Program-made: the position numbers and the translations under genes
Notes under the pieces: model-generated
What the model was told of the DNA's origin: nothing
The model's input: the letters and a program-made list of their open reading frames with translations, nothing else
The model's database searches: none
Shown here: positions 30,486-38,817 of the stretch, piece after piece
How positions within the stretch are numbered: position 1 is the stretch's first letter
Layout of the letters: every line of letters begins with the position of its first letter
DNA from: Paraburkholderia sp. PREW-6R
GTDB taxonomy: Bacteria > Pseudomonadota > Gammaproteobacteria > Burkholderiales > Burkholderiaceae
Direction of reading: 5' to 3'
DNA: 64,000 nucleotides
Assembly (NCBI RefSeq): GCF_039621805.1
Contig: NZ_CP155074.1
Coordinates: 744,001 to 808,000 of the forward strand

Positions 30486-31820
30486 TTATCTGGCCGCCTG
30501 TTTGAGCTCCCGTGCAGCGCCTGCGGAGCGCACGCTGCCCGTGCCTCGTGCCGGCTTCACGCCGGCTTTCGCGTCGGCCTTTGCCGCCGCTTCCTTGCGT
30601 ACTGTCCTCGACTTCTTCAGCAGGCTCGTCAGTGATCCGTTGATGCTTTCGGTCACCTGCGCTTCGCGCACCTTGCGACCCTTCGCGCCGGCTTGCCGCG
30701 CGAGTTTTGCCGCACGCTTCTCGGCAACCGCCAGCAGTGCGGCGAATGCAACTTCGTCCACGCGCAGTCCGCGGCGGGACTGACCGGGCGGCAGGGTTTG
30801 AAGCTCATCGGCTTCGAACGCGCTGATGATCGCAGGATGGATATAGCAGCGTTTGCATACCGCCGGCGTATTGCGCAGCATGGCGGCCACTTCTTTCACG
30901 GTGGAGACGATATGTTTGCGCGCCTCCGCGGCATTGTTGCAGATCAGGCGGCGCAACGCGGCGAGCGCATAGACGCTGCCCGCCCAGGTGCGGTAATCCT
31001 TCGCCGTGAAGTCCGCGCCGCTCGCCCGGCGCAGGTAATCGTTGATGTCCGCGGAACCGACGGTGCGGCGTGTGCCATCGTCGTCGAGATACTGGAACAG
31101 GTCATGACCCGGCAACTCGGCACAGCGTCGCACGATCCGCTTCACTCGCGGATTGTCTACCGTGACGTCGTGTTCAATGCCGCTCTTGCCGCGAAAGCGG
31201 AAACGCAGATGGCCCGCCTCGATCTTTACGTGTTTCTTGCGTAACGTCGTCAGACCGTACGACTGATTTTCGCGCGCATATTCGACACTGCCAACCCGGA
31301 TCTGCGTCGTGTCGAGTAACTGCACGATCGCAGCGATGACCTTGTCGCACGGCATGCCCGGCAGCGCGAGATCGCGCGCGACACGCGCGCGAATCTTCGG
31401 CAACGCGCGGCCGAATTCAGCCATGCGCTCGTATTTATTTGCGTCGCGCGTCTCGCGCCAGTGCGGGTGATAACGATACTGCTTGCGGCCGCGCGCATCC
31501 CGGCCCGTCGCCTGGATATGGCCGCGTGCGTCGGCGCATATCCAGACGTCCTCGTACGCGGGCGGAATGGCGAGCGAATTGATGCGCTTGATCTCGTCTT
31601 CGTCGGTAATGCGCTTGCCTGCGGCGTCGTAATAGACGAAGCCTGACTTGTCGCGTTTGCGCGTAATGCCGGGCTTGCTGTCGTCCGCGTGACGCAGGCC
31701 CGGTGGCATTGCAGGCGGGGCGGCAGGCGTGGCGCTGTCGTCACGGCGCTCGCTGCGATCGCCGCGCACGGAGCGCGTGGGGCTGGGTTGAGTCGAATGA
31801 GAAGCGGTGGTAGCAGGCAT
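30486..31820 (-). CDS. DNA topoisomerase IB (eukaryote/poxvirus-like)
   Basis: A 444-residue bacterial type IB topoisomerase, which relaxes supercoils through a 3'-phosphotyrosyl link. The N-terminal domain (about 45-130, AGKRITDEDEIKRINSLAIPPAYEDVWI) and catalytic domain (about 135-340) are both present. The active tyrosine is Y326 in NTPAVCKRCYIHP; catalytic-region matches include QIRVGSVEYARENQSYGLTT and the FRGKSG loop. A Lys/Ala-rich tail of ~70 residues follows. I start at ATG 31820, which lies within a run of low-complexity N-terminal residues; ATG 31859 is possible. Confidence 0.93.
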   Translation of the reverse strand: MPATTASHSTQPSPTRSVRGDRSERRDDSATPAAPPAMPPGLRHADDSKPGITRKRDKSGFVYYDAAGKRITDEDEIKRINSLAIPPAYEDVWICADARGHIQATGRDARGRKQYRYHPHWRETRDANKYERMAEFGRALPKIRARVARDLALPGMPCDKVIAAIVQLLDTTQIRVGSVEYARENQSYGLTTLRKKHVKIEAGHLRFRFRGKSGIEHDVTVDNPRVKRIVRRCAELPGHDLFQYLDDDGTRRTVGSADINDYLRRASGADFTAKDYRTWAGSVYALAALRRLICNNAAEARKHIVSTVKEVAAMLRNTPAVCKRCYIHPAIISAFEADELQTLPPGQSRRGLRVDEVAFAALLAVAEKRAAKLARQAGAKGRKVREAQVTESINGSLTSLLKKSRTVRKEAAAKADAKAGVKPARGTGSVRSAGAARELKQAAR

Positions 31821-32134
31821 CGTCGCAAGTAGAAGTTTCAAGCGTGGGGCGCATGACACGCCGGTGTCATGCTAGAGCAAAGGCAGTGCCCACGGTGCAG
31901 GCGTGCGCAACGGCTGTTTGCCGGTCGCAGGCCGGCCGCGTCGGGCGCCGCATGTGGATCGCCACGTCGCCCTACCAATCGCGATTCGCACGACTACGCT
32001 GCCGTGCTTATGCAGTGCCTCCCGCAGTGCTTCGAGCGATCGGAGGTGCGTCGCCGTGCCCGGCGGAACAATCCTTGCGAAACGGACAGCACGAGCGCGA
32101 ATCGCGCGCACGAATGTCACAAGGAGAGAGTGCC
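31821..32134. other. Intergenic, divergent promoters
   Basis: About 310 bp between topoisomerase IB and the acidic protein gene. No gene was recognised. It must hold divergent promoters. An AAGGAGAGAG ribosome binding site occurs at 32121-32130. Confidence 0.4.
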
Positions 32135-32476
32135 ATGAGCAGCACACTGAACCCCGATGAAGAGCCGCAACACGTCGTTCAGGAAACCGCAACCAGCGGC
32201 GGGCTTGGGCCGAGCGACTCGTCCGATAGCGGCAGCGATGTCGCCGGAGCAAAACGCCATGCGTTCGATATCGATAGTGAACTCGATAACCACGCGCTCG
32301 AAACGAGCGAGAGCGAGCTTGCCACCGACACCGACCGCGCGGGAACGGGCGAGCGAGCGTCGGCTGACGGTGACTCGACGCTCACGCCCGACGCCGACGT
32401 CGAGCCGGATCAGATAATCGATCCGATGGCGGAGGATGACGACGACGGCCTCGACGAAGACCCGCAAGGTTTGTAA
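32135..32476 (+). CDS. Acidic hypothetical protein
   Basis: A 113-residue, strongly acidic protein (Asp/Glu/Ser-rich, ending MAEDDDDGLDEDPQGL) with no cysteine, no membrane segment and no recognised domain. It is probably intrinsically disordered. The start at 32135 is fixed by AAGGAGAGAG; the open frame upstream has no such support. It belongs to the cluster of small stress-type genes here. Function unknown. Confidence 0.7.
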   Translation: MSSTLNPDEEPQHVVQETATSGGLGPSDSSDSGSDVAGAKRHAFDIDSELDNHALETSESELATDTDRAGTGERASADGDSTLTPDADVEPDQIIDPMAEDDDDGLDEDPQGL

Positions 32477-32628
32477 TTGCGCGGTGGAGAACGCATTGGC
32501 GAAGCGCGCATTGCGCTTCGTATCCTGGCACGGCGCGCTAGTCGCCCGTGCGTGTATGGGCACGCCTTTTGCTGCCTGTCATGTAGCGACGGATCGTAGT
32601 GGTCCGGTTGAAATGAAGGAGAGCAACG

Positions 32629-33180
32629 ATGTCGAACACGCTGGATGGATACAAAGTCGCAGTACTCGCAGTGGACGGTTTTGAACAGGCTGAATTGATC
32701 GAGCCGAAACGCGCGCTCACTGAAGCAGGCGCCACGGTGCACGTGATTTCCGAAAAGTCTGGCACGATTCAGGGCTTCAAGCACGTTGATAAGGGCGAAA
32801 GCGTTGAAGTCGACACGACCTTTGACAAAGTGCGCGCGGGTGATTACGACGCAGTGGTCCTCCCGGGCGGCGTCGTCAACGGCGATGCGATTCGCACCCT
32901 GCCGCAGGCGCAAGCTTTTGTGAAAGAGGCGGACAGCGCGAAGAAACCTATCGCAGTGATCTGCCACGGCGGTTGGCTGCTGGTGTCGACGGGCATCACG
33001 AAAGGGCGCACGCTCACGAGCTGGCCGAGCTTGCAGGACGACATTCGCAACGCAGGCGGTACGTGGGTCGATCAGGAAGTGGTCGAAGACGGCAACCTGA
33101 TTTCGAGCCGCAAACCCGACGACCTGCCCGCATTCAATCAGGCATTGATCAACCAGTTGTCGAAACGCAAGGCCGCGTAA
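32629..33180 (+). CDS. PfpI/DJ-1 family protein (type 1 glutamine amidotransferase-like)
   Basis: A 183-residue cytoplasmic protein. The nucleophile elbow is AVICHGGWLL with C112 and H113, and the upstream acidic residue sits in GFEQAELIEP, as in PfpI/YhbO. Family members act as glyoxalases, deglycases or chaperones during stress; the reported deglycase role is disputed. The start has AAGGAG upstream. It is flanked by other small stress-type genes. Confidence 0.9.
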   Translation: MSNTLDGYKVAVLAVDGFEQAELIEPKRALTEAGATVHVISEKSGTIQGFKHVDKGESVEVDTTFDKVRAGDYDAVVLPGGVVNGDAIRTLPQAQAFVKEADSAKKPIAVICHGGWLLVSTGITKGRTLTSWPSLQDDIRNAGGTWVDQEVVEDGNLISSRKPDDLPAFNQALINQLSKRKAA

Positions 33181-33283
33181 GCGGTGGTGCAGAAGCGAAC
33201 GCGGTGCGCAGCGCGCCGCGTCCGCAGAAGAGTCCGAGCGAATGATGCCGTTTCGGTGAAGCCGCCCATCAGGGAGAAAATGC

Positions 33284-33847
33284 ATGAAATTCCGGTATTC
33301 CCTACAAGTGATGACTGTCGCGCTGGGTTTGGGCGCAGCATCGATCGGCGCTGTGCATGCACAGGCAAGCGATGCGCCGGCAAGCGCTGCGCCAATGAGC
33401 GGAACGCAGGTTTCGCCCGCGGACCAGCAGTTCGTGCAGGACGCCTCCCAATCGGACGCCACTGAAATCGCCGCCAGCAAGATTGCGCTCAAGAATTCCA
33501 GTGACGCACGCGTGAAGAAGTTCGCTCAGCAGATGATCACGGACCATACGAAGCTGTCACATGGTATGGCCGCGATTGCGAAGAAGAAGGGCATCGCGCC
33601 GTCGCCGTCCGCCGATTCGGCGCTCGTCGGCAAGTTGCAGACGCTCAAGGGCAAGGAATTCGATCAGGCGTATATCGAGCAGGTGGGATTGGAGGCGCAT
33701 CAACGTGCGGTGGACCTGTTCACGCAGGAGAGTCAGAGCGGCACCGACGCGCAACTGAAAGCGGCAGCCGGCCATGCGTTGCCGACGATCAAACACCATC
33801 TTGCAATGGCGCAGCAACTGGCCGGCGCCATGAAGGGTTCGTCATGA
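33284..33847 (+). CDS. DUF4142 periplasmic four-helix protein
   Basis: A 187-residue protein with a signal peptide (VMTVALGLGAASIGAVHAQA). The mature part is all-helical and fits DUF4142: FVQDASQSDATEIAASKIAL, FAQQMITDHTKLS, and a third helix with EQVGLEAHQRAVDLF, which gives a ferritin-like histidine/glutamate pattern. The family is often found with outer-membrane or stress proteins; function is not established. AGGGAG lies before ATG 33284. The next gene begins at or just after its stop. Confidence 0.88.
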   Translation: MKFRYSLQVMTVALGLGAASIGAVHAQASDAPASAAPMSGTQVSPADQQFVQDASQSDATEIAASKIALKNSSDARVKKFAQQMITDHTKLSHGMAAIAKKKGIAPSPSADSALVGKLQTLKGKEFDQAYIEQVGLEAHQRAVDLFTQESQSGTDAQLKAAAGHALPTIKHHLAMAQQLAGAMKGSS

Positions 33848-33885
33848 ACGCGATCCTGCCGCGGCCCGCCTACGAGGACTCTCTT

Positions 33886-34188
33886 ATGCAGATTACCTTT
33901 TCCGACGACCAGCCGGCTTTCGACGGATCGAATCTGATGGTGCGTTTCATGGCCCGCGTCGACGGGGAGCCGGTGGTATGCGCGATTACCGCCGAGGCGC
34001 TCGAAGATCACTTCGGCGCGGATTCCGCGCTGGAATCCACGCTGATGCATGCTTTCGACAAGGGGCGTCATCGCATTCGTTCAGTGTGTGCGGAAGCGCT
34101 CGACCAGAACAACGGTGAAGGCGTGGTATTGCACAGCGGCCTCTTCAGGGTGGAAGGCATGGAGCCGGACAGAGGCGCGGCGGCGTAG
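33886..34188 (+). CDS. DUF1488 family protein
   Basis: A 100-residue cytoplasmic protein: MQITFSDDQPAFDG...VRFMARVDGEPVVCAITAEALEDHFGADSA is the DUF1488 pattern. Function unknown. Two starts are possible. ATG 33886 (used here) has GAGGA seven bases upstream and matches the family N terminus. ATG 33844 overlaps the previous stop as ATGA and would add 14 residues. Close spacing suggests co-transcription with the DUF4142 gene. Confidence 0.82.
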   Translation: MQITFSDDQPAFDGSNLMVRFMARVDGEPVVCAITAEALEDHFGADSALESTLMHAFDKGRHRIRSVCAEALDQNNGEGVVLHSGLFRVEGMEPDRGAAA

Positions 34189-34279
34189 CGAAGCATGTCA
34201 TTCGCGCTGTGCATTCCGCGCGGCAGCCGTCACGCGGTATTGCGCTTCGCAAACGCATTCAACGATGCAAGGAGGCGTC

Positions 34280-34861
34280 ATGTCACTCATCGTCGCAGCA
34301 CGGTTCACGACATTTCCCGCCGCTGAAGAAGCGGCACAAAGACTGTTCAACGCAGGTTTCGTCGAGGAAGACGTCACGCTGTTTTTCGTCAATCCGCGTG
34401 GCCAGCACGCGCGCTATCCGATTGGTGGCGACACGCATACCGATGCAGGGTCCAAAGAAGCACCGAAGGGCGCGGGCATGGGCGTGACGATTGGCGCGGT
34501 GGCCGGTGCGGTGGTGGGCGTGGGGATTTTCGCTGCCTTCTCCGCGCCGATAATCGTGTCGCTGATCGCGGCCGGCGTGGGTGCCTATGTAGGCTCGCTG
34601 GTCGGCGCGATGTCACGCACCCGTTCGGGCGGGCACGCCGGAGAGCGCACACCGCTTCACGAGGAAACGCGCGATTCCGGCGTGCTCGTTGCGGTGCATG
34701 TGTCGCCGGATAATCAGCTCGAAGCGGCGGGCGTATTGCGCGATGCGGGAGGCGTTGCAATCGAACGCGCGAGCGGCCGCTGGCAGCAGGGCCGTTGGGC
34801 CGACTTCGATCCGCTGAAGACGCCGGTTCCGATGAAAGAGTTCGCGGAGAAGCGGGCGTAA
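34280..34861 (+). CDS. Glycine-zipper membrane protein, hypothetical
   Basis: A 193-residue protein. An N-terminal soluble part (SLIVAARFTTFPAAEEAAQRLFNAGF) resembles ferredoxin-like or SPOR-like sensor folds found in general-stress proteins. A central glycine-rich pair of helices (VTIGAVAGAVVGVGIFAAF...IAAGVGAYVGSLVGAM) forms a glycine zipper that could insert in membranes. The C terminus is a second copy of the soluble type. Start is set by AAGGAGG at 34269-34275. Function unknown. Confidence 0.82.
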   Translation: MSLIVAARFTTFPAAEEAAQRLFNAGFVEEDVTLFFVNPRGQHARYPIGGDTHTDAGSKEAPKGAGMGVTIGAVAGAVVGVGIFAAFSAPIIVSLIAAGVGAYVGSLVGAMSRTRSGGHAGERTPLHEETRDSGVLVAVHVSPDNQLEAAGVLRDAGGVAIERASGRWQQGRWADFDPLKTPVPMKEFAEKRA

Positions 34862-34920
34862 CATTCGTTCGCGTCAGGTCGCGAGGTGCAGTGCGAGGCG
34901 GCACCCTTTGCGATCGACAT

Positions 34921-34952
34921 GCAAAAGGCCCGATACGCGTCGGGCCTTTTGC
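34921..34952 (+). terminator. Intrinsic terminator
   Basis: A 13-bp perfect stem (GCAAAAGGCCCGA with its complement) and a six-base loop, with A and T runs at the two ends. It lies 60 bp after the glycine-zipper gene and can work on either strand; on the minus strand it would end the small gene at 35005-35280. Confidence 0.85.
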
Positions 34953-35004
34953 ATTGGGCCGCACTGGATCGAGCGGGGTCTAACCGGTATCGGCTGCGCG
35001 CTGC

Positions 35005-35280
35005 TCACACCCAAACCTGGGAAATGACGCGAGGCATGGCAGGCGTAGGCTCGCTGCGCGCCGGTTCTTTCTGCTGTTCATCCTCGTTTCCGCGCATTGT
35101 TTCGCATGCTGTCGGGACGACACCGCTGCGGCTCATGCCGCACAGCGTTGCCAGCCGGGAAGCGGACTGCTCGGCAGCCGCGGCTGCGGGGCGCGACTGC
35201 ATATGTTCGCGTATCTGCATCGCTGTCGCCGATGAGATGATCGCTACGGCTACGAGAAACTCTGTACGCCTGATTTTCAT
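35005..35280 (-). CDS. Small hypothetical protein with signal-like N terminus
   Basis: A 91-residue predicted protein. The first ~22 residues (MKIRRTEFLVAVAIISSATAM) are a plausible signal or membrane anchor. The rest has no recognised domain and two cysteines. A good ribosome binding site (GGGAG, seven bases before ATG 35280) is the main support, along with a terminator just downstream. It resembles DUF4148-type small Burkholderia proteins in layout but without a firm match. Confidence 0.55.
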   Translation of the reverse strand: MKIRRTEFLVAVAIISSATAMQIREHMQSRPAAAAAEQSASRLATLCGMSRSGVVPTACETMRGNEDEQQKEPARSEPTPAMPRVISQVWV

Positions 35281-35608
35281 GTTGAGACTCCCTGTCGTAT
35301 CGAATGCCCTTAGTTTTCAATTTGCTGGCGCGTTTGGATGGTGGTCACGCATGGCATCTCGCGCCCGGGCGCAACTGCTTGAGCAACACCCATGCCATGC
35401 GCCGACAGGCACGCAGCGGGCGTTGACCATCTATCTGCCGACGTGATGCTGCGCAACATTTACGCTCGGATGCAGGATTGCCAGTGGCGGGAATGGCCTG
35501 TTTGCCGGGTCGTGCGACGGAACGGCAGGCACGCATTGTGCGGACATCTCGATGAATCCCGCCGTGCGTGGCGGGCTTCCCGATCAACGAAACCCTTGGA
35601 GGTATTGA
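35281..35608. other. Intergenic region
   Basis: About 330 bp with no supported gene. It separates the small minus-strand gene from the PA2169-type gene and should contain promoters for both. A GGAGG ribosome binding site is at its right edge (about 35599-35603). Confidence 0.4.
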
Positions 35609-36061
35609 ATGGCTACGAACGTCGTTTCCGTATTGAACGATCTGGTCGAAACGTCGAAAGACGGCGAGAAGGGCTTTCGCAAGGCTGCAGAAGACGCGCA
35701 TGATGCCCAGTTGAAGACACTGTTTCTGTCGCGCGCTGAAGACTGCGCCCGTGGCGCCCGCGAACTGCAGGAAGCCGTCGAGCAACTGGGCGGCAAGCCG
35801 GAAACCGGCGGCAGTGTGGCCGGCGCGCTGCATCGCGGCTGGGTCGACGTGAAGTCGGCGGTGACGGATCGCAGCGATCACGACATTCTTGCGGAATGCG
35901 AGAAGGGTGAAGACGTCGCGAAGAAGCGCTATCACGACGCGCTTGAAAAAGAATTGCCAGTCGATGTGCGCGCGATCGTCGAGCGCCAGTATCAGGGCGT
36001 TCTGCAGAACCATGATCGCGTGCGCGATCTGCGCGACCAGTACGCTGCGGCACGCCGTTAA
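35609..36061 (+). CDS. PA2169-type four-helix-bundle protein (DUF2383)
   Basis: A 150-residue all-helical protein matching DUF2383 and the PA2169 family: an N-terminal helix with VVSVLNDLVETSKDGEKGF, then a segment with HRGWVDVKSAVTDRSDHDILAECEKGED, and a C-terminal helix. The glutamate and histidine pattern is ferritin-like. Function unknown, but such proteins are often stress-induced. GGAGG precedes ATG 35609, and an intrinsic terminator follows 64 bp after the stop. Confidence 0.9.
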   Translation: MATNVVSVLNDLVETSKDGEKGFRKAAEDAHDAQLKTLFLSRAEDCARGARELQEAVEQLGGKPETGGSVAGALHRGWVDVKSAVTDRSDHDILAECEKGEDVAKKRYHDALEKELPVDVRAIVERQYQGVLQNHDRVRDLRDQYAAARR

Positions 36062-36124
36062 TCACGGCGCGAGAGGCGACGCAGTCACGCGCCGTCAATC
36101 GCGATAGCAATGCAGTCCGCACAG

Positions 36125-36155
36125 CCGGCGCTCGTTATCGAGCGCCGGTTTTGTT
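36125..36155 (+). terminator. Rho-independent terminator
   Basis: A perfect 10-bp GC-rich stem (CCGGCGCTCG...CGAGCGCCGG), four-base loop TTAT, followed by TTTTGTTT. It ends the PA2169-type gene. Confidence 0.92.
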
Positions 36156-36214
36156 TGGCGGTGCTTAAAGATAGAACTGCTCGCCGTGGCTCATGACCCG
36201 AGGGGGCAGGCAAT

Positions 36215-36251
36215 AAAAAAGCCGTCCGCGATCTGATCGCAGACGGCTTTT
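36215..36251 (-). terminator. Rho-independent terminator for the BON gene
   Basis: A stem of AAAAGCCGTC with GACGGCTTTT plus an inner GCGAT/ATCGC pairing. On the minus strand it is followed by a T run (complement of AATAAAAAA). It ends the BON-domain gene 49 bp away; it may also act on the plus strand. Confidence 0.88.
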
Positions 36252-36299
36252 CTGTTCGGAAAGCGCCAGGTGCGCTGACGCTTCCCGGATCGCCCGAAC

Positions 36300-36638
36300 T
36301 TATTCGGCGGCGACCTTCAGGTGGTTCTTCACGCTCGACACGCCCTTCACGTTCTGCACGACTTCTTCCGCTGCGGACTTGTCGTCAGCCGACGGGACCG
36401 AGCCCGTGAGCCACACCACACCCTTGCGGGTCTTCACATGGATGTGCGTCGACTTCACGTTCTTGGCGGCCAGCAGGTCGGCCTTGGCCTTGGTCGTGAT
36501 CGTGCCGTCGTCCACGTGCTGGCCGATGGTTTCGGACGATGCCGACGGGGCCGAAGCGCTGGTCTGCGCCGTAGCGTTCAGTGCAAATGCGATGCAAGCG
36601 ATGCTGCCAGCGGTCTTCAGAAGTTGGATGGTCTTCAT
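36300..36638 (-). CDS. BON domain periplasmic protein
   Basis: A 112-residue protein with a signal peptide (IACIAFALNATAQT) and one BON domain (about 43-110: DDGTITTKAKADLLAAKNVKS, then GVVWLTGSVPS...NVKGVSSVKNHL). BON proteins such as OsmY bind phospholipid or periplasmic proteins and protect against osmotic stress; single-domain forms like this are common in Burkholderiales. GAAGGAG lies before ATG 36638. Confidence 0.92.
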   Translation of the reverse strand: MKTIQLLKTAGSIACIAFALNATAQTSASAPSASSETIGQHVDDGTITTKAKADLLAAKNVKSTHIHVKTRKGVVWLTGSVPSADDKSAAEEVVQNVKGVSSVKNHLKVAAE

Positions 36639-37151
36639 GGTTTCTCCTTCGGGTGTTGATGAAAATTGCGGTCTTGTTACCTGCGGTCGATCGCGGTAGA
36701 AATCGCTGATGACTCGCGTGGGGTCGTTGCCGCTACGGTTCCGTCAGGGCCCGTTATCGACACCGGGCGACGGCCTGTGCATGCGTGTCACGCGCTAAAG
36801 CGCTTGTACCGCGTCATGCAAAAGCCGACGTCCGTCCACGACGTGCCTTGTTGCAAACGTCGTGCCCAATGTGGCCGAGGAAGACTAGTGCACTGCAAAA
36901 AACCGTTTTGGTACAGCCATTTACGCTGACAAATTTTTTTCGAAGTCAAGCTGTTCAGCGCGTATTCAAACGGTTGGGCCGAGGACCGGAATTTGCCGGC
37001 CGCTTGTAAAAATGGCGGCGGAGAGCGTGCGCAATTGCCGGGCCCGAAAAAAACAAAGGCTAGAAAAAACAGTGTGTTGCGCGACCTGGTACAACAGTTG
37101 CTCTATAGAGGTCACTTGCCATTTTTAAGCTCTTAACGGGACCTCACTACA
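36639..37151. other. Intergenic region between BON gene and rpoN
   Basis: About 510 bp without a supported gene. The right half (36880-37150) is noticeably AT-richer than the genes around it. It includes the sigma-54-like promoter listed separately and presumably activator sites. Nothing else was recognised. Confidence 0.5.
37087..37102 (+). promoter_or_regulatory. Sigma-54 (-24/-12) promoter upstream of rpoN
   Basis: TGGTACAACAGTTGCT fits the sigma-54 consensus (TGGCACG-N4-TTGCW) with GG at 37088-37089 and GC at 37100-37101, exactly the required spacing. Only the C and G of the -24 element differ. It is 50 bp before the rpoN ATG, so the gene may activate its own expression. Confidence 0.7.
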
Positions 37152-38645
37152 ATGCCTTCAATTGAACTACGTACAAGGCAGTCTCTCGCACTCACGCCGC
37201 GTCTGCAGCAATCGGTGCGTCTGTTGCAGTTGTCGTCTCTGGAGTTCCAGCAGGAATTGCGTACCGCGCTCGATACGAATCCGTTCCTTGAATACGATTC
37301 TTCGGATACCGAAGACGTAGCGCTTGCGACCGCCTCGACAGGTGAGGACGGCAGCGCGCTGCCGGCAACCGATACGGTCGCTGCCGCCGAAGCCGATTCG
37401 TTGCCCTCGGACAGCGGCAGCAGCGATACGATGGAAGGCGCGGGCCAGGACGACATGCCGGGCGACTTCTCGGGTGACTTTTCCGGCGATTATGGCAGCC
37501 GCAGTTCAGCACGCCAGAATGGCGATTCCGATAGCAGCGATCCCGCCGAATGGGCGCGCTCGCAGCCCACACTGCGTGAACAGCTGCACGACGCATTGCG
37601 CCTCTATCGTCTCGACGACCGCGACCGCGCGGTGGCGCGCTTCATCATCGAGGCACTCGACGACGATGGCTATCTGCGTCAGGAGCTTTCCGATCTGGCT
37701 GACAGCGTCGATCTCGAGCCCGAGCTGACGGAAGAAGAATTGCTGGTTGCGCTGCGCCTCGTGCAGTCACTCGATCGGCCGGGGCTGGGCGCACGTTCGT
37801 TGTCCGAATGTTTGTCGCTGCAGGTCAATGCTTTGCCGGACGATACGCCGGGCCGCGAAGTCGCGCGGCAGATCGTCGAGCATCATCTCGAACGTCTGGC
37901 GCGTCGCGAGCAGGCCGAACTGCAGAAACAGATCGGCTGTAGCGCCGAGGAATTGCGCATTGCGTGCGCGCTCGTGCGTAAGCTCGATCCGAAGCCGGGC
38001 AACTGCTATGGCCGCACGGAAGACAACTACGTCGTGCCGGACGTGATCGTGCGCCAGGTGCGCAACAAGTGGACGGTACAGATCAATCCGGCTGTGCAGC
38101 CGCGTGCACGCATTCACCGCATGTATGCAGAACTGTTCGCGCAGTCCGCCGGTGCAAGCCGCTCGCCGCTTGCGCAACAATTGCAGGAAGCGCGCTGGCT
38201 GATTCGCAATGCCCAACAGCGTTTCGACACGATTCAGCGCGTGGCCGAATGCATCGTCGCCCATCAGAAGGCGTTCTTCCAGTATGGCGAAATCGCGCTC
38301 AAGCCGATGGTGCTGCGCGATGTGGCCGATGAACTCGGCCTGCACGAGTCGACCATCTCGCGCGCGACCGGCAACAAATATATGGCAACGCCGCGCGGCA
38401 TTTTCGAATTCAAGCACTTCTTCCCGCGCGAACTCGGCACGGAAAGCGGCGGTACGTGCTCGGCAGCAGCGGTGCGCGCGCTACTGAAGGAAATGATCGC
38501 GGCGGAAAATACGCGTGATCCGTTGTCCGACGTGACGCTCGCCAAGATGCTCGCCGACCAGGGCGTGCTGGTGGCGCGCCGGACGGTGGCGAAATATCGG
38601 CATCTGATGAAGGTGCCGCCTGCGGAACTGCGCCGTCAGATTTGA
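37152..38645 (+). CDS. rpoN: RNA polymerase sigma-54 factor (RpoN), probably the second genomic copy
   Basis: A 497-residue sigma-54. Region I (LTPRLQQSVRLLQLSSLEFQQEL), an acidic region II (about 50-125), the core-binding domain, and the C-terminal RpoN box ARRTVAKYRH at 475-484 (the usual form ends in E) are all present. Known rpoN genes are normally followed by hpf and ptsN after lptB. Here the neighbours are a BON gene and an aminotransferase, so I infer the second, accessory copy found in many Burkholderia-type genomes. Downstream is an intrinsic terminator at 38708, so it is monocistronic. It would serve activators such as the one at 54.2 kb. Confidence 0.95.
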   Translation: MPSIELRTRQSLALTPRLQQSVRLLQLSSLEFQQELRTALDTNPFLEYDSSDTEDVALATASTGEDGSALPATDTVAAAEADSLPSDSGSSDTMEGAGQDDMPGDFSGDFSGDYGSRSSARQNGDSDSSDPAEWARSQPTLREQLHDALRLYRLDDRDRAVARFIIEALDDDGYLRQELSDLADSVDLEPELTEEELLVALRLVQSLDRPGLGARSLSECLSLQVNALPDDTPGREVARQIVEHHLERLARREQAELQKQIGCSAEELRIACALVRKLDPKPGNCYGRTEDNYVVPDVIVRQVRNKWTVQINPAVQPRARIHRMYAELFAQSAGASRSPLAQQLQEARWLIRNAQQRFDTIQRVAECIVAHQKAFFQYGEIALKPMVLRDVADELGLHESTISRATGNKYMATPRGIFEFKHFFPRELGTESGGTCSAAAVRALLKEMIAAENTRDPLSDVTLAKMLADQGVLVARRTVAKYRHLMKVPPAELRRQI

Positions 38646-38707
38646 GCGGGCTTTAAGAAGCCTGGCGTTCAGAATCAGAGAACGCGCCGCATTCCTGGCT
38701 TGCATTG

Positions 38708-38746
38708 AAGGAGTCACCTGAGGCCACGTCTCGCGTGACTCCTTTT
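38708..38746 (+). terminator. Rho-independent terminator after rpoN
   Basis: A 10-bp stem (AAGGAGTCAC with GTGACTCCTT) with a 17-base loop, followed by TTTT. The loop is long but the stem is perfect. It ends rpoN transcription. Confidence 0.8.
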
Positions 38747-38817
38747 CGCATCTGGACGTTTCGCGTGTGCGCCAGTACATTGTCGGCTCTGTCAAATGGG
38801 GAAAGGCGGTGCGCGAC

